Source: Tetramitus jugosus
Taxonomy: Eukaryota; Heterolobosea; Eutetramitea; Acrasida; Vahlkampfiidae
Reading direction: 5' to 3'
Assembly: GCA_937625935.1 (NCBI GenBank)
Contig: OW569349.1
Location: 248,001-312,000, forward strand
Length of the DNA stretch: 64,000 bases
In this document: one piece after another, positions 31,654-40,775 of the stretch
Position numbering within the stretch: position 1 is the first letter of the stretch
Layout of the letters: each line of letters begins with the position of its first letter
Notes under the pieces: model-generated
Told to the model about the DNA's origin: nothing
Database searches by the model: none
The model's input: the letters and a program-made list of their open reading frames with translations, nothing else
Translations under genes and position numbers: made by a program

Positions 31654-32994
31654 TTATTTGAGTGCCACGGCACTCTCGAAACGAGCCTTCTTCTTGCATT
31701 TTGTTAAGTAACTTGCTTGGGCTGCAGAATTGGCGTTCGTGGAACGCTCTGCATGACTACTCATCCAGTAGTTGTTCATCTTCTTACTGCCCAACTCTTC
31801 ATAGTTCTTCTGGTCTTTCATATCGTCAAGACAGTCTCTCATGTCCTGGATCAGGCCATCACAGAATGAATCCTTCTCAGCAGAAGCAGATGAGTTTTGG
31901 ATGGTGTTGATGGCAGTCGCGAGGATTGTTCGGGCTTCAGAAAGCTTGGAGGAGTTGGCCAATTGTCTGCCAGTCTCTAGGGCGTTCGCACAAATGATAC
32001 GATTCCTTTGTTTGTCCAACACTGTGTTCAGTTGTCTATGGATAGGGATACTTTCTGCTCTTCTGACAGCAACTTGATTTTCCAACGTTGCTTCAGCCAC
32101 TTCAATCACATCAAAATAGTTTACAGTAGACTTGACCAGGACTTGAGAATCGTTAGTTGATCGCACAAGAGGCAACCTCACAGTCAACACCAAATTCTTT
32201 GATTCTTCATAATAAATATCTCCCAGAAACACTTCAATCTTATGATTTGGTAGAATATCTTGCTTCTTGTACGAGATGGACTTGAAGCCCACAATTTCAA
32301 CGCCGTTTCCAATGGTTGACACTGTAATCTTAATGTTTTGAGCAATGACCGAGAGGAGACCTCCGAGACAATCACCAAACGTCTCTGGTATCTTCTCAAC
32401 ACCGTCAATATAATAATAGAGACCATTTCCTGCTTCTGCCACACCTCTAAGCATGTTTGCATCATGATCTGTGCCGAATCCAAAGGTAAACACTGTCGAA
32501 GTATAATCAATATTCTTCAACAGTTTTTGAACCATTGTTACAATTTGTTTCGAATTGGTGACGCCAGTGTTGGCCAATCCATCCGTAAACAACAAAATAC
32601 TGGCCACTTCCGATCTCTGACTTCCACTACTGTTCACTAATCGTTTCTTCATGATATCTAATCCCTCGAGAATGCCACCACTCAAATTGGTACAATTTCC
32701 AGCTTGAACACTTGTTTCGATCATTTGAGTCGCTCTTGTCTTTCCTTGAGCATCCATGCTCGTGAGTGGAAACACAACGTCGACACTCTGATCGAACGTG
32801 ACCAGTGCGATACGATCACTTGACTTTAGTTGAGTCACCATGAACAACAGTGTCTTTCTCATGAGAGTCATCTTATCACCCTTCATGCTCTCTGACTTGT
32901 CAATGACACAGACGAGATCAATGGGAGATCTCTGGTCAATTGAATCTCCGTCACCGTTCGTCGACAGAGATTTGAGTGTGAGCATGACGTCCAT
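31654..32994 (-). CDS. Von Willebrand factor A domain protein
   Basis: This 446-residue intronless protein starts almost directly with the VWA domain. The MIDAS metal site is complete: DLVCVIDKSESM (DxSxS), a Thr in CTNLSGG and Asp in LLFTDGLANTG. A beta-rich segment follows (about 215-310), then helices rich in Ala/Leu (about 310-420). The same order (VWA, beta region, helical tail) is seen in plant and protist cytosolic VWA proteins, some of which carry RING or U-box domains; none is visible here. There is no signal peptide. The partner is unknown. Confidence 0.87.
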   Translation of the reverse strand: MDVMLTLKSLSTNGDGDSIDQRSPIDLVCVIDKSESMKGDKMTLMRKTLLFMVTQLKSSDRIALVTFDQSVDVVFPLTSMDAQGKTRATQMIETSVQAGNCTNLSGGILEGLDIMKKRLVNSSGSQRSEVASILLFTDGLANTGVTNSKQIVTMVQKLLKNIDYTSTVFTFGFGTDHDANMLRGVAEAGNGLYYYIDGVEKIPETFGDCLGGLLSVIAQNIKITVSTIGNGVEIVGFKSISYKKQDILPNHKIEVFLGDIYYEESKNLVLTVRLPLVRSTNDSQVLVKSTVNYFDVIEVAEATLENQVAVRRAESIPIHRQLNTVLDKQRNRIICANALETGRQLANSSKLSEARTILATAINTIQNSSASAEKDSFCDGLIQDMRDCLDDMKDQKNYEELGSKKMNNYWMSSHAERSTNANSAAQASYLTKCKKKARFESAVALK

Positions 32995-33194
32995 GGTTTG
33001 ACTGGCAAAGGAAGCTTCGTTAAACTCGGAAGAAACCGAGAGTTCTAAACGTCATCCAAAGTTCTCAGGCTTTAAAAAAACCAATGTTCGTTCTTTTTCC
33101 CAAGTTCCAGACGTGACAGGCACTACAGATTTTCTGGAGCAGAAAGCAGCAGAAAAAAATCAAGGTTTCATCCAAGAGATTCTCCCTCAATTCT

Positions 33195-34492
33195 TTATTC
33201 ATCAACTTCTGTTTTGCTAGTCATTTCTTCGATCTGGTCGTCAATGTCATTTACCTTTTGTACATACATCACTCTGAGTTGTCTCAAGTATTCAAGATTT
33301 TTCTTCCTAAGGCTCTGCTTTTCTGTTTTGAGTCTTTTCACTTGAAGATCTTGTTCTGGTGCTGAGAGTTTAGCTATTTTTCCTGGATTGACTTCCTCTT
33401 CTTCGTCGAGGGTACCGTCCCTAGGTCTCTTAGTATTCGTTTCATTGACATCTTGGATGACTTGCGGTGTCTCTTCAACTTGTTCTCGAGCCGGTTGTTG
33501 TGCTGGTTCTTCACTGTTTGTACTCATCTCGGTCTCAATACTCATTGGTACATCCTCAATAGCTTCACTTTCTTGATTCTGTTCGGTTGTAACAGTTTGC
33601 TCTTCCGATGATTCTGAAACAGTGGTCTCCTTTTCTTCTTCTTCATTACTCTCTGGTTTCCTCTCTTGAGAGGAACTATTATCTTCTTCTCCATCGTCCT
33701 CACTTTCATCATCATCTTCATCTTCACTACTGGATTCTGGGCTAACTTTTCCTTCTTCCTCCTCTTTCTCTTTCTCCTCCTCTTCCTCTTCTTCGTTTTC
33801 ATTTTCGTCCTCCTCGTCGCTCTCTTCATCGGTTTCTGCACTATTCCCTCTGTACTTGATCAAAAGATCGATGATAGTTTCATTATCCTCTTGTCTAGCC
33901 CAATCTTTTGCGGTTTGTCCTAACTATGAAAGGTTGAGTATTCATACAATACCAGCACCACATTGATAACCATACCCTATCTCTGATTTCTGTAGATGCT
34001 CCATTGCTCAACAAAATTCTGACAATCCCTGTTAGACTATTTTGTGCTGCAATTATCAATGGAGTATCATCCTGGTTTTACAAATGAAATTCGTGAGAAA
34101 TATCAGGGAAGAACAACAAGAATTTTCAGGAGTACATACTCTCTAAAGGAAGCACCAGAAGGGTGAGAAGAAATTACAACTACAATTATCAAATCAAATC
34201 GACTACTTGCCCTATCTCTTGAATTTATGAACTTCTTCAACTTTCCCTCATCTTCAGCTATTTCCAATAATGCTCGAACTCTCGAAGCTCTACCGTCTGC
34301 ACAAGCCCTATGTAACGCATTCTTCATTCATTGAAATTTGAAATTGTTATCAATTGGTATCAGATCTCAAAGAAATAGAATATCGGTCACTTACCCACCC
34401 ATCCTGTTTTTGTTAGTGTAAGCGATGCGGTCATACAAGAGATCGATCGATAATAAACTTACATCTTCGTCTAGATCATAAATACCTGTCAT
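33195..34492 (-). CDS. Ankyrin-repeat protein with acidic tail (five exons, one 9-nt microexon)
   Basis: Exons are 34463..34492, 34395..34403, 34211..34321, 33976..34071 and 33195..33923; introns are 59, 73, 139 and 52 bp. The product is 324 residues. The join reads DLDED-DGW-NALHRACADGRA: exon 2 is just GAT GGG TGG and supplies the start of the ankyrin consensus. Repeat 2 begins DDTPLIIAAQNSLTGIVRILL and repeat 3 LGQTAKDWARQEDNETIIDLL. The third intron uses a GC donor (AGG|GCAAGT), the only one giving the right phase. After the repeats come about 100 residues of Glu/Asp/Ser and a C-terminal coiled coil (about 275-320) with a basic patch. A nuclear scaffold or chaperone-like role is possible. 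The function is unknown. Confidence 0.82.
34395..34403 (-). other. 9-nt coding microexon (Asp-Gly-Trp)
   Basis: The microexon is flanked by an AACAG acceptor and a GTAAGT donor. It encodes DGW, which completes the ankyrin consensus DGWxALH at the exon 1/exon 3 junction while keeping frame. Confidence 0.75.
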
Positions 34493-34824
34493 CCTCTGTT
34501 GGCTTGATTTGTTTTCTCCAAAGGTTGGGCTGAGTTCAAAATTCAATTCTACTGCACGGTTACACGTGGCAGGATCTCATTGATTTGCAGGAATGTGCTG
34601 CGTTCGGAGTATTTATTTCCTCTTGTAATCATTGAATTCGAAGTTTCCTTCAAGATGACTTGTTTTTAGTTCATAATCACAACTAAGCAACAAACATGTT
34701 TCTATTCAAACAATACTGACACAAGCTGTAACAACAATACTGTCGATGTGATGGGACGGTGTCGTGTTCAACATGCACATTGGATCACACAAAATCTCTT
34801 AGATTTATTGGTTGGAACAGTGCA
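34493..34824. other. Intergenic region without a clear feature
   Basis: This AT-rich stretch lies between the ankyrin gene start and the end of the small ORF on its right. No RNA gene, repeat or convincing ORF was seen. Confidence 0.4.
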
Positions 34825-35181
34825 TTAATGATGGAAAATTGGATGATCGACTTGAAGTGGTGAGATATAGGCAACTTCTGGAATTTTACAGTCGAAGTGA
34901 TAGCAAAAAACAGATGTAAACACTGCAGTGGGCGATTCGGTGTTCTCTTTCTTCATCAGCTCTCCTTCGTCCAATACATCGAGTTCGGATGTATTTTCTG
35001 TTGTTGCTCTCTTTGTTGAGCATATCCCTGTCTGGATGGACAGATTGGTGTGGTCTTGTGGTTGCTGGTAGTACACTCTATGGTTGTTCATACTCATTCT
35101 ATTTATGATCTTTCGGAAGAGGATGTGTTGAATTTCTTGCTCTTTTCTCTGGTGGTTGTATTGGTTTATCTTGTCAAGCAT
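34825..35181 (-). CDS. Small ORF, unrecognised, probably coding
   Basis: A 118-codon frame opens at an ATG (35181) immediately preceded by an in-frame TGA. Codon use is like that of neighbouring genes. The protein is polar, with basic N-terminal helices (LDKINQYNHQRKEQEIQHIL) and two Tyr/Gln-rich stretches. A Glu-rich middle follows, then a C-terminal segment with two Cys and several His (VFCYHFDCKIPEVAYIS...DHPIFHH) that could bind metal. No family was recognised. The complementary strand also has an 82-codon frame, which is hydrophobic and likely a shadow. Confidence 0.5.
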   Translation of the reverse strand: MLDKINQYNHQRKEQEIQHILFRKIINRMSMNNHRVYYQQPQDHTNLSIQTGICSTKRATTENTSELDVLDEGELMKKENTESPTAVFTSVFCYHFDCKIPEVAYISPLQVDHPIFHH

Positions 35182-35466
35182 CACTCAAGGGATGAAATTT
35201 ACTTGCGGTTAACTTGTGACTCTGGTTGTTGCTTTGTTGAGTATGGTTGGGATTTTGGTTTTGGTTTTTATATTGGATCAAAGGCAAATAACACGTGACC
35301 TGTTTATAAAGCTCTCAATGATATTGGTCTGAATTTGGAACGCACGACATTGCAGTCACGTGTCGGTTAGAAATTATTGGTTGAGAGAAATTTTGAGATA
35401 CTTCTTTGACGACGGACCCGAAGAACCCGAAACTACTTGACGAAGACACCTCTGGTTATTCTGAAT

Positions 35467-36738
35467 CTAACGCAACAAGGTAGCAAGAAGTTCATCTAAA
35501 ATTCCTTTTCCTTTGTGCGTCACTCTAATTCTCCTGTCACCGTCAGGGAGAGATTCAACTACAATGAAATTGTGCTCCTGCAACTGTGTAACCATGTTGT
35601 TGTTTAGCAATTGCTCAAACGTCGTGATTCGATTCATATGAAACGACAATTCACTTTCTACGACTCCATCCCGCAAAAGTCTTAGGCCCATCATGAAAAT
35701 CTCCTCTGCTCGCTGCTTTTCGTCCGTTAGCTCACTCTTCACATTCCCGAGTAAGCTCCACAGCCTTGTTCCTTCAATCTTGGTGGACGGACATTGCATT
35801 GGAGAGAATATTTCACTCATCCAGTCCTCTGGTTTCATCAATTGAACCATTGATACTCTCTTGTTGTCAGAGTCTGTGATTCTAGAGTGAGCACCAGGTC
35901 CAATGCCTAGATAATCGCCACTCTTCCAATATTGAACATTGTGTTTCGCTTCGTACCCTCGTTTCGCAAAGTTACTAATTTCATATTGTTCTAAACCATG
36001 ACTCGAGCATTTGTCAATCGCTGCTTGATACAACCGCTCACTGCACTCTTCATCAGGCAACACTAGCTCTTCCTTTTTCATTCTCTTATAAAACTGTGTG
36101 TACTTTTCAATAGTCAACTGATAGAGTGAAATGTGACTGAGTCCTAGCTCCATTGCTTCATCCAGCACTCTATTCCAAACTCCTTCGTTCTTTGCATGCT
36201 TTTCCGTTCCAAACATCAAATCAATCGAGACACGATCTTGAAACAAGTCCTGTGCGACTTGAATCGCCTTCTTTGCCTCCGTAGTGGAGTGTTGTCGCCC
36301 CAGGAACAACAAATCTTCTGAATCAAAGCTCTGCACACCAATACTCAACCGATTGATGCCTGCTTGCTTAAATTGTTCGATACGACTCATTTCAATGGAC
36401 GTTGGATTGGCTTCCATTGAAATCTCAATGTGTTCATTCGGAGATGGCATCGATGCATTCAACGAGTGCACCCGTTGGATGATATCATGAAAAACAAGAG
36501 GATCCGCAGTAGATGGAGTCCCTCCACCAAAGAACACACTCTCTACGTGTGTATAAGGATAGAGAGCTTCTTTGTTTGCTTGGAAAAAGTGTTCAAACGT
36601 TTTGTTGTAACACTTTTGCATGGATGCATGATCAATGTGATCTCTCTTGTATCGATTGAAGTCGCAGTAGGGACATATCGATTTACAGTAAGGCCAATGC
36701 ACGTAAATGCTCAACCCCGATGCTTTGCGTTTCAACAT
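35467..36738 (-). CDS. HEMW: HemW-like radical SAM protein (RSAD1)
   Basis: The product is 423 residues from the ATG at 36738; the frame reaches a TTG slightly upstream. The radical-SAM cluster motif is CKSICPYC (C18, C22, C25) in YVHWPYC, lacking the fourth Cys used by true coproporphyrinogen oxidase HemN, as in HemW. GGGTPS (SAM binding), EANPTSIE and GINRLSIGVQSFDSEDL follow, then the family block YEISNFAKRGYEAKHN and a C-terminal winged-helix HemN_C region. HemW binds heme and is thought to be a heme chaperone in bacteria and mitochondria; RSAD1 is the animal form. No clear presequence is present on this start. Confidence 0.9.
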   Translation of the reverse strand: MLKRKASGLSIYVHWPYCKSICPYCDFNRYKRDHIDHASMQKCYNKTFEHFFQANKEALYPYTHVESVFFGGGTPSTADPLVFHDIIQRVHSLNASMPSPNEHIEISMEANPTSIEMSRIEQFKQAGINRLSIGVQSFDSEDLLFLGRQHSTTEAKKAIQVAQDLFQDRVSIDLMFGTEKHAKNEGVWNRVLDEAMELGLSHISLYQLTIEKYTQFYKRMKKEELVLPDEECSERLYQAAIDKCSSHGLEQYEISNFAKRGYEAKHNVQYWKSGDYLGIGPGAHSRITDSDNKRVSMVQLMKPEDWMSEIFSPMQCPSTKIEGTRLWSLLGNVKSELTDEKQRAEEIFMMGLRLLRDGVVESELSFHMNRITTFEQLLNNNMVTQLQEHNFIVVESLPDGDRRIRVTHKGKGILDELLATLLR

Positions 36739-37190
36739 TTTCCACAACGAATTTTTCTCCCGCTCAATAAAACACCGAAGAAAGGCGCGAACCCGTTGCA
36801 GGAGAACAATTTACAGCCATACGATCGGTGATTTTTCCTTGCCCGTTAGCAATGTCCTCCTTTTAGTTCTGGTTCAGTCATTTTGTCATTTTCGTTACTC
36901 TTCCAAGCTATTCCTTGTCCCCCTAACGATTGGTCGGAATTCTCGCTAATTGAGTTTGTCCCAAAGGCTTGAAATGAATACCGCTCGTCTTGGCCATTTT
37001 TTGATGAGCCACGATGCTAGAATCGAGAACTCCCTAAGACTCTAGATCAGGCTGGTCCAATACTGCTTTGTTTCATCTCACCTAGGAAGAGAGACAAACT
37101 AAAAAGTAAAACTCACAAGAAGAATCACCCGAAACTGACTCTCTAGTTGTCACAAAACAACAACCAAACTCTGAACTATTGAATCGAGAG
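36739..37190. other. Divergent promoter region, HemW/MYB gene
   Basis: These 452 bp lie between two divergent start codons. An AAAGGCGCGAAC stretch at 36781-36792 is a weak E2F-like match; otherwise I see no repeats, RNA genes or ORFs with support. Confidence 0.4.
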
Positions 37191-38279
37191 ATGATCAACA
37201 TTACTACAGACCTCAAGTCTTCAGCCAACAATCAATTATTCCTTGGAACAAAGAATTGTAGGTTAAGTGAAGCATGGAACAAGCTAAAGTCGATCCATCG
37301 GGTGTTGAGTCCTGATGGTCATCACTTATCTCCCTACCATCAGAATCATAATTTCTTCTCAAACATGAACCCATCTCCAATATCGCCAATTCGTTCCCCT
37401 CTACCAACAGTACGTCAAATTGAAGAACAGAGAAGACAATTAGGGTTCTATTCTCCTCCCTCCCCAGCCTTCTCCTATCAATCCAAACCCTTTGCTTACC
37501 CAGGTGCCCAAGCCCAACCACTAAGACACCCACTCTCTTCCAACGCCCACTTCTCCAACTCAAGGTTCAACCCTCTGATTGAACCACATAAACAATTCAA
37601 CAAGAGACCCCAAGGTACTTCTCCACCAGTGCTCCAGTCTCAGAGGCCTTCTGCTTCAATGCCACCAAAGTCTTTCTTCAAAGCATCTTCTCATGGCTAT
37701 ACTTTGAATCAAAACTCTCACTCAATGATCTCAAGTGGAAGTGGTAGTCCACCCACAGAACAATCTCGTATTCACCATCAATCTGAAACAAACAATAGGC
37801 CATTCCATAACTATCAACATTCTCGAACAGAAAGCAACAGTAGTGGTACTTCCAGTAGTAGCAGCTATGGTTACTATGAAGAATATGATACAGGCTATTC
37901 GGATTCTCAAACACATAGAAGAATCATTTCTCCCTCACCCCCTAGCTCAGCTACTTCTTCCTCAAGTGGTTTCTCTCCTTCCAAATACAATGAGCTAATG
38001 AAGGAGTTCACAAACCGGGGTAAAATTGGTAAGACTTACAAGAAGCACAAGAGTGATAAAAAGGATAGAAGGTTCAATCATGGAAGATGGACGAGAGAGG
38101 AACATGCTCTGTTCGTCAAGGCTTTCCAAGTTTGTGGCAGGGATTGGTCGAGAATATCTCGGGAGTTCGTGACCACTAGAATGAGAAGCCAGGTTGCTAG
38201 CCATGCTCAGAAGTACCTCATGAAGATGGAATCTGACAAGAATGGATTAGATGATGAAAACATGGACATGTACGATTAA
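37191..38279 (+). CDS. MYB-related protein, SHAQKY type
   Basis: The ATG at 37191 gives 362 residues, most of them disordered (Ser, Pro, Asn, Gln, His). A single MYB/SANT repeat sits at about 300-350: GRWTREEHALFVKAFQVCGR, then DWSRISREFVTTRMRSQVASHAQKYLMKM. The Trp spacing and the VASHAQKY third helix define the single-repeat SHAQKY class known from plants, Dictyostelium and other protists. It is likely a sequence-specific DNA-binding regulator, with a basic patch (KTYKKHKSDKKDRR) before the repeat as nuclear signal. Its target site is not known. Confidence 0.88.
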   Translation: MINITTDLKSSANNQLFLGTKNCRLSEAWNKLKSIHRVLSPDGHHLSPYHQNHNFFSNMNPSPISPIRSPLPTVRQIEEQRRQLGFYSPPSPAFSYQSKPFAYPGAQAQPLRHPLSSNAHFSNSRFNPLIEPHKQFNKRPQGTSPPVLQSQRPSASMPPKSFFKASSHGYTLNQNSHSMISSGSGSPPTEQSRIHHQSETNNRPFHNYQHSRTESNSSGTSSSSSYGYYEEYDTGYSDSQTHRRIISPSPPSSATSSSSGFSPSKYNELMKEFTNRGKIGKTYKKHKSDKKDRRFNHGRWTREEHALFVKAFQVCGRDWSRISREFVTTRMRSQVASHAQKYLMKMESDKNGLDDENMDMYD

Positions 38280-38340
38280 GAAGGATGTCATTATATTTGT
38301 AAATAAAAATTGTAAAATAGTAACAAAACGATATTATGTT

Positions 38341-40410
38341 TTATTGTAAGACGAACACCTCACATTCATTAAGTGTCCAAGAATTGAGTGAGCCAGCTAA
38401 ACTACGCTGAGCCTCATCTGATCTCCATCCTCCTCTAAATGTAGAGTATGAGTTGCCAACATTTGTGTGTCCGTGGCTCATACTTGCGTCAATGTAAATA
38501 TCGTATGGATCAAAATAGGACATGTTACCACCTCCTCCAAATGTTGGACCAAAGCTCTGATGATTGTACACGGCTCTCTGATTATTCTTCACCTTCAACT
38601 TTCGTGGCCCATCATTGTATGGATTTACGAGAGAGAATAAGAAGGTATCAGTTGCAGCTTTCCAACAGGTTGTGCTACTCCATGAAGAGGAATTGTATCC
38701 TCCAAAAATGAAACCGTCTGTTGTTCGAGCTACGGTCACAGATGGACCTCGACTGTCACATAGTTTGTGGAATGTCGATGCAGAGAAACCATCACGGGTT
38801 GCAGAATAAGCGAGTGCCCACTTTTTCTTCTTCTTGTACTTGTTGTTCGGGCCTACCTCACACCACTGAGTCAGTGTTCTCTTGTTTTGTTCTGACAAGA
38901 TCTTGGAGCCATCAAACTCGATTGGTTGGTGGGCTCCTTTCCTAGCTTGACACCTGATAGAAAATTGGGTCTTTGATGAGTTGGGAGAAGCAGTGGTTAC
39001 AGGACTGGAAGCCATAGTGCTGTTGCTTGCAGTTTTTTTTGACTTGTTCACCACACCAGTGGCACAATGGAATCGATACGCCTCCAGCATATACTTGTCA
39101 GGTACGATATCCAATGGCTCAACAACATTTGTCAATTGTTCTGCGGTCATGAGAGGGAAACGAATCAATGAAACATGCTCGCTCACAATCTCTTGAAATC
39201 TTTGCTTATATCGAGTGCTCTGCAAGGCTCTTCCCAGGTTTGAAATAAATGCCTCATAACCACCATTGAATTTCTTAATTTGTACATCAGGCAGTTGATC
39301 ATCATTGACTGCATCTCTTAATTTGATATTGTTCACATGATGATCTGTCTGCTCTCCAATGCAACTGGTTCTTCTGGCCATCTTGGAAAGACTCGTGCGA
39401 TCTCTATTCACTGACGCTTCGAATCTTGTGAAGAGCTTCTTGATCAACTCTTCATTCTCTCTCTTCTCTTTATCTGTTCTATCACTGCGATCATGAGTGA
39501 TCTCATCGTAGAGACACATGACAGAATAGCGGAGTAGTGCAGTGAACACATGAATTTCATCAGAGGCCAAAAACTCACTCTCCAGCACTAGATGTAGGGT
39601 ATGTACATCGAGTTGTGTGAAAGCTTCAGACTCTAGCACATCCTGCGTGTTTCCAGCAATAAAATCAAAGCATGTATCAATGAGCTCCTCACAACAAAAA
39701 CTGTTTGCCAATTGCAAAATATCGAGCGCGCACTCTTCGGAAATTAAATTTTGTAAATGTTCAACGCAATAAGCTTTTAGCTCTTCGCATTGAAAGTAAT
39801 CCGCAGCTCCTAGAACACTCATGGCATCAGTGTTGAGTGATTGTTCAAATTGAACCTTGCCACAGTACAAGTAACGTATCACCTTCAAAAAAACATCCAA
39901 CTCAAAGTTGTCAATCGTTATGATACAGTGCTCTTGATTTGTCATCACAATGCTTCTCTTTTCTTGAGCTACAGTTGCCGTACAATGAATTGAGCTATTG
40001 CTACTACTGCCACTGTTATCCTCTGAGGATCTCTCTTCATTGCCCTTCTTGTCGACTCTCCTGTGATGAACATCATCACTAGAAGCATCACTTGTCGTTC
40101 GATTCCTTCCCTCCAAAAATCCCGTATTCAGAAACATGGCGCGAAAATATCTTGACCGTTGAACGAGGAGAATTTTGTGAGCAAAGACTTGGTGTGCGCC
40201 GACTTTGAAAATCACGTCGGATAACACTGGACTGTTAATGAGTTGTTCCAAATCGTTCGATAATCCCTCCATGCTATTGTACTCTATCGTTTTGCAACTG
40301 TTGTCCGTCTGACTCTGGTGTGCCACATGTTGTTGGTGATCATTCTCTACTGTGGGACTATGTGACAATGATGGAACAATCGTATTGTTGTTGCTGTTGT
40401 CACTACTCAT
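38341..40410 (-). CDS. BTB-BACK-TLDc domain protein
   Basis: This single-exon gene encodes 689 residues. The BTB domain (about 55-205) has LSDVIFKVGAHQVFAHKILL and the later strand-helix block VFLKVIRYLYCGKVQF. It is split by a polar insert of about 60 residues (about 100-160) with many Ser, Asp and Arg. The BACK domain follows (about 210-300: ALDILQLANSFCCEELID). A TLDc domain closes the protein (about 500-689): WALAYSATRDGFSASTFHKL, GFIFGGYNSSSW and the C-terminal CEVFVLQ. BTB-BACK suggests a cullin-3 adaptor; TLDc proteins bind the V-ATPase or act in oxidative stress response. The pairing is known in amoebae. The combined role is inferred. Confidence 0.9.
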   Translation of the reverse strand: MSSDNSNNNTIVPSLSHSPTVENDHQQHVAHQSQTDNSCKTIEYNSMEGLSNDLEQLINSPVLSDVIFKVGAHQVFAHKILLVQRSRYFRAMFLNTGFLEGRNRTTSDASSDDVHHRRVDKKGNEERSSEDNSGSSSNSSIHCTATVAQEKRSIVMTNQEHCIITIDNFELDVFLKVIRYLYCGKVQFEQSLNTDAMSVLGAADYFQCEELKAYCVEHLQNLISEECALDILQLANSFCCEELIDTCFDFIAGNTQDVLESEAFTQLDVHTLHLVLESEFLASDEIHVFTALLRYSVMCLYDEITHDRSDRTDKEKRENEELIKKLFTRFEASVNRDRTSLSKMARRTSCIGEQTDHHVNNIKLRDAVNDDQLPDVQIKKFNGGYEAFISNLGRALQSTRYKQRFQEIVSEHVSLIRFPLMTAEQLTNVVEPLDIVPDKYMLEAYRFHCATGVVNKSKKTASNSTMASSPVTTASPNSSKTQFSIRCQARKGAHQPIEFDGSKILSEQNKRTLTQWCEVGPNNKYKKKKKWALAYSATRDGFSASTFHKLCDSRGPSVTVARTTDGFIFGGYNSSSWSSTTCWKAATDTFLFSLVNPYNDGPRKLKVKNNQRAVYNHQSFGPTFGGGGNMSYFDPYDIYIDASMSHGHTNVGNSYSTFRGGWRSDEAQRSLAGSLNSWTLNECEVFVLQ

Positions 40411-40775
40411 GATGTGAGCCGTCGTTTTGTGTTTTATGTGTAGGTGTTATTTTTGTGATAATCTCAGAACCGATCCAATGGTGTCAATAGTTTCTTGTCA
40501 GAGGGTAATCCGAAGGAAGTTCGGGGTTTGGACCAGAATCGGCGGTGTCAAGTGTCAGCGTGGAAATTAATCAAAATAAAAGATCGACACTCACCGCTCC
40601 TTCACAGAAATGGTGCAGTGGGGTTGCTGTTTGGAATTATTTCAGATCCCTACTATTAAGGATACATCTCCTGTCGGTCCTACCATTCGCTTTGCCCGAG
40701 TTTTCGAATTCTGTGAAAGATAACATGAATGCTGCTGTGGAAAAAGTTGTTGTCCAACAATTTACATGAATCAGA
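40411..40775. other. Intergenic region without a clear feature
   Basis: The gap runs from the BTB start to the stop of the next gene on the same strand, so it should contain the BTB promoter and the other gene's terminator. No RNA gene or supported ORF was seen. Confidence 0.4.

Noticed and set aside
35050-35298. 82-codon hydrophobic plus-strand ORF
   Set aside because: It lies antisense to the better-supported 34825-35181 frame and looks like the complement of polar codons.
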